A stretch of DNA of 64,000 nucleotides from positions 62,001 to 126,000 of the forward strand of contig JBBRAB010000009.1 in assembly GCA_038207155.1 (NCBI GenBank), in the 5' to 3' direction. Of this stretch, positions 61,890 to 64,000 are shown one piece after another. Positions within the stretch are counted from its first letter, which is position 1, and every line of letters starts with the position of its first letter. Under the pieces are notes generated by a model. It saw only the letters and a program-made list of their open reading frames with translations, had not been told where the DNA came from and did no database searches. The position numbers and the translations under genes were made by a program. The DNA comes from FEN-1139 sp038207155. Its GTDB lineage: Bacteria > Myxococcota_A > Polyangia > Polyangiales > Polyangiaceae.

Positions 61890-63749
61890 ATGACCTTCCG
61901 CTATTCGTCGCTTGTCGCTTTGGGCCTGGCCTGTGGTGCCGCCTGTCTTGTGTCCCCAGCTGGGGCCAAGGTGACCGAACCGGACGGCACGGTCGTGCCG
62001 ATCGATCAGACCAAATCGCACGACTACACTTTCCAGCCGAACCAGTTCAACCTTGATTCGCTGGGGCTTCAGAACTTCTTTGATACCTGGGAAGGTGCAG
62101 GGGCGATCAACGCCGTGGCAGACGCCTACAGCCAACCGGCCACGTTTTCCCCGCTCTGCGGCTTGGACGGTTCTCTGTTGTTGCGCGGCGGCTCCTGCGG
62201 TGTGGATTTTGGTTGGTACTGCGCGGATACGGCGCCCGGCGTAGGCGGGAATTTCCAAGTTCTGATTAGTGCGGCGGACATGTTGAAGTATTTCAACGAC
62301 CGCGCGCAGACCCCCGGCAAACCGCCACTACCTAGTGAGAACTGGGGTGAGTTCTTTAACAATGACAGCGGCTTCTTGCCCACGATTCAGATGGGCATGC
62401 TTAGGCCACTGACAGGATCCCTCGCCAGTATTCGGACCAATCCCGCGTATCTTGCCTGCGCGGGCCAGAAGATCGGGTTCGGCTTCATGGGTAACCCGAC
62501 CTCGTTCTGCCCGCAGTCGAAGTGGTCCGAGCAGAAGTGGAACGCTACGAGCACGCTTCAAGGGGGCAACAACTGGATCAGCGTACTGATCTATCCGTCG
62601 AAGAAATTCCCCGGAACGTTCTACATGGCGTTCGAGGACATGCCCCATTCCGACACGGAGTTCAGCCCGATGCTGACCACGCTGAAGGCCACGTACCCGT
62701 CAATGAAACAGCCCGTTGGCTGGGACAGTGGCAACGATGGCGATTTCAACGACTTCGTCTTCAAGGTGTCAGGCATCCAGTGCTCCGGTGGTGGTCAGCC
62801 CTGCGCCGCTACGGATGATGCCGGTGCGCCGCTCAAGGGGGTTTGCGCGCTCGGCACCACCGAGTGCGTCAAGCAAGCGGGGCAGAAGCCCGGTTGTCGC
62901 TCTCGCTTTAAGCCGGGCCCGGAGACCTGTGACGGCTGGGACAATGATTGCAACGACGTGATCGACGATGGTGCAACCTGTCCGAACCCCGGCGAGATCT
63001 GCGACAAGGGCATGTGCATCAGGAGCTGCGCCTCGGGTGAGTTCAAATGCGCAACGGGCAAGACCTGTGTCTACACGGGCTCTCGCGCGGGCTTCTGCGT
63101 CGAGACGGCCTGCGCGACCACCGAGTGCGTGCAAGGTCAACGCTGCTCTGCAGGAAAGTGTATCGGCGGCTGCGACGGCGTGGTCTGTCCAGCGGGCATG
63201 CAGTGCCTTGCCGGCGCCTGTCTCGATCCCTGTCAGGGAGTCTCCTGCGGTGACAACTACGTCTGCGACGGGGGAGCCTGCATTCCCAGCTGTGCCTGCA
63301 TGGGCTGCGGTGATCCGGCTCGTCCAGCATGCGACGGCAAAGGCCGCTGCACGACGGCTGTCTGCAAGGACAAAGTCTGTCCCGCGGGGACCACTTGCGA
63401 TCAGGTTTCGGGCAACTGCAGCGATCCGTGCAAGGCCGTCGATAAGGCGAGCTGCCCGGACTGCAAGGTCTCGGCGGAGGGATACGTCTCCTGCGGCACG
63501 AGCACCGGACCTGGTAGTGGAGCAACCGGCGCCGGAGCAACTAGTGGTACCGGAGGTGGTGTGCACCTTGGTGCTGCCCCCGGTTCCGGCAACACCGCCA
63601 ACGGTGGTGGTGTTGACGAGCTAGGCACGGCCAACAATGGTTGCGGCTGTCGCCTCGCTAACGGCGCCAGCGGTCGTGGTCTGGGGGCGCTCGCTGCGCT
63701 CGCTCTTGGGCTCGCCTGGGTGAGTCGTCGCCGGCGTTCGCAGAACTAG
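61890..63749 (+). CDS. Secreted DUF4114/Cys-rich protein with MYXO-CTERM-type sorting tail
   Basis: The 619-residue protein has a signal peptide (cleaved near SPAGAK), a globular part whose DGDFNDFVFKVSG segment (about residue 285-300) is a DUF4114 hallmark, then a Cys-rich region. That region includes CDGWDNDCNDVIDDG, a MopE-type metal-binding repeat, and six or more Cys-knot-like units (CVQGQRCSAGKCIGGC and similar). After a Gly/Thr linker come CGCRL, a hydrophobic helix and RRRR near the end, the tripartite MYXO-CTERM plan for anchoring or outer-surface sorting by myxosortase. Calcium-binding adhesin or matrix protein is a reasonable inference. The family is a marker of Myxococcota. Confidence 0.82.
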   Translation: MTFRYSSLVALGLACGAACLVSPAGAKVTEPDGTVVPIDQTKSHDYTFQPNQFNLDSLGLQNFFDTWEGAGAINAVADAYSQPATFSPLCGLDGSLLLRGGSCGVDFGWYCADTAPGVGGNFQVLISAADMLKYFNDRAQTPGKPPLPSENWGEFFNNDSGFLPTIQMGMLRPLTGSLASIRTNPAYLACAGQKIGFGFMGNPTSFCPQSKWSEQKWNATSTLQGGNNWISVLIYPSKKFPGTFYMAFEDMPHSDTEFSPMLTTLKATYPSMKQPVGWDSGNDGDFNDFVFKVSGIQCSGGGQPCAATDDAGAPLKGVCALGTTECVKQAGQKPGCRSRFKPGPETCDGWDNDCNDVIDDGATCPNPGEICDKGMCIRSCASGEFKCATGKTCVYTGSRAGFCVETACATTECVQGQRCSAGKCIGGCDGVVCPAGMQCLAGACLDPCQGVSCGDNYVCDGGACIPSCACMGCGDPARPACDGKGRCTTAVCKDKVCPAGTTCDQVSGNCSDPCKAVDKASCPDCKVSAEGYVSCGTSTGPGSGATGAGATSGTGGGVHLGAAPGSGNTANGGGVDELGTANNGCGCRLANGASGRGLGALAALALGLAWVSRRRRSQN

Positions 63750-63772
63750 TTTGCAGTCGACGCGCCAAGTCA

Positions 63773-63804
63773 CGAGCCGCTTCGGGGTAACCCTGAGCGG
63801 CTCG
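63773..63804. terminator. Hairpin after the MYXO-CTERM gene
   Basis: Arms CGAGCCGCT and AGCGGCTCG pair exactly, and a small inner stem GGG/CCC adds stability. It starts 24 bases after the stop. The tail GTCTATTTC is only weakly T-rich, so termination is likely but not certain. Confidence 0.65.
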
Positions 63805-64000
63805 CGTCTATTTCAGGACCTGTTGACGCAGCGACGGCAGTCGAGATTGCGCGCTGACAGATTGTCAAGACAGCGCGACCTGGCCACGCCGACCAAGACA
63901 ACCTGTCTGGCTTCGGCCTCGGGTCGCTGTGACCGAAACGACCCAACCCCGCGGGTTTGCCATGAATCGCGCTCATTTGTGGAGCGGTACGCTTGTTGCT
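63805..64000. other. End of window, mostly non-coding
   Basis: A further inverted repeat CGCGCTG/CAGCGCG lies at 63850-63877, with a TGACA/TGTCA pair inside it. An ATG at 63962 opens a frame of 13 codons to the window end, which may be the start of a new forward gene; too little is visible to name it. Confidence 0.35.

Noticed and set aside
63770..63976. Reverse frame at the window end
   Set aside because: It covers two inverted repeats, shows no signature and has a composition typical of non-coding GC-rich DNA.
1..64000. tRNA, rRNA, CRISPR array, IS element or prophage
   Set aside because: No cloverleaf with a T-loop motif, no spaced direct-repeat array, no transposase or integrase sequence and no terminal inverted repeats with target duplication were found on reading the intergenic regions. 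Short ncRNAs cannot be excluded by eye.

Overview
The window is a high-GC bacterial chromosome segment with dense coding, many 4-bp stop/start overlaps and frequent GTG and TTG starts. It most likely comes from the Myxococcota (former Deltaproteobacteria). Support: a secreted protein ending in a MYXO-CTERM-type tail (61890-63749), a PEGA-tailed Ser/Thr kinase, a Cys-rich von Willebrand A lipoprotein and several TPR and OmpA lipoproteins. No rRNA, tRNA, CRISPR array, transposase or phage gene was seen, and the segment looks like stable core chromosome.

Region 1 (1-19019) is one long forward flagellar cluster: 'fliF-fliG-fliH-fliI-fliJ-fliK-like-flgD-flgE-fliL-fliM-fliN-fliO-fliP-fliQ-fliR-flhB-flhA-flhF-fliA. 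It builds the MS ring, switch/C-ring, export ATPase, export gate, hook cap and hook, plus the flagellar GTPase FlhF and sigma-28. It continues with a class III nucleotidyl cyclase gene and an unusual reading frame joining a histidine-free, histidine-kinase-like module to FliW.

Region 2 (19040-30271) is mostly reverse strand: a CCA-adding-type nucleotidyltransferase, a Ser/Thr kinase, a LolC/E-type permease (forward), a receiver-like protein with a degenerate active site, a three-gene ABC-transporter-like locus whose ATPase has lost its catalytic motifs, and a TPR lipoprotein. It ends with a forward membrane-anchored protein of unknown function (28919-29623) and the thioredoxin-like gene that closes the next operon.

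Region 3 (29726-37686) holds an operon of ECF sigma factor, DUF1109/NrsF-type anti-sigma protein and TlpA-like thioredoxin, a GT-C glycosyltransferase-like membrane protein, an OmpA lipoprotein, and a coupled pair of Cys-rich cluster-binding protein and RlhA-type U32 protein.

Region 4 (38042-48403) has a MetA acyltransferase followed by a complete phosphate-starvation island: phoB-phoR, a phosphate-selective-type porin and pstS-pstC-pstA-pstB-phoU. Tandem 11-bp-spaced Pho-box-like repeats precede phoB, the porin and pstS.

Region 5 (48469-64000) is mixed metabolism and envelope: a TPR protein, an N-formylglutamate amidohydrolase-like enzyme, AmtB, a Dabb protein, Asd, a VWA lipoprotein, a sulfatase-fold membrane enzyme, CysD and CysN (CysN with a decayed APS-kinase tail), TerC, Aat and the MYXO-CTERM protein. 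A recurring oddity is regulatory or NTPase domains that keep their fold signature but lose catalytic residues.
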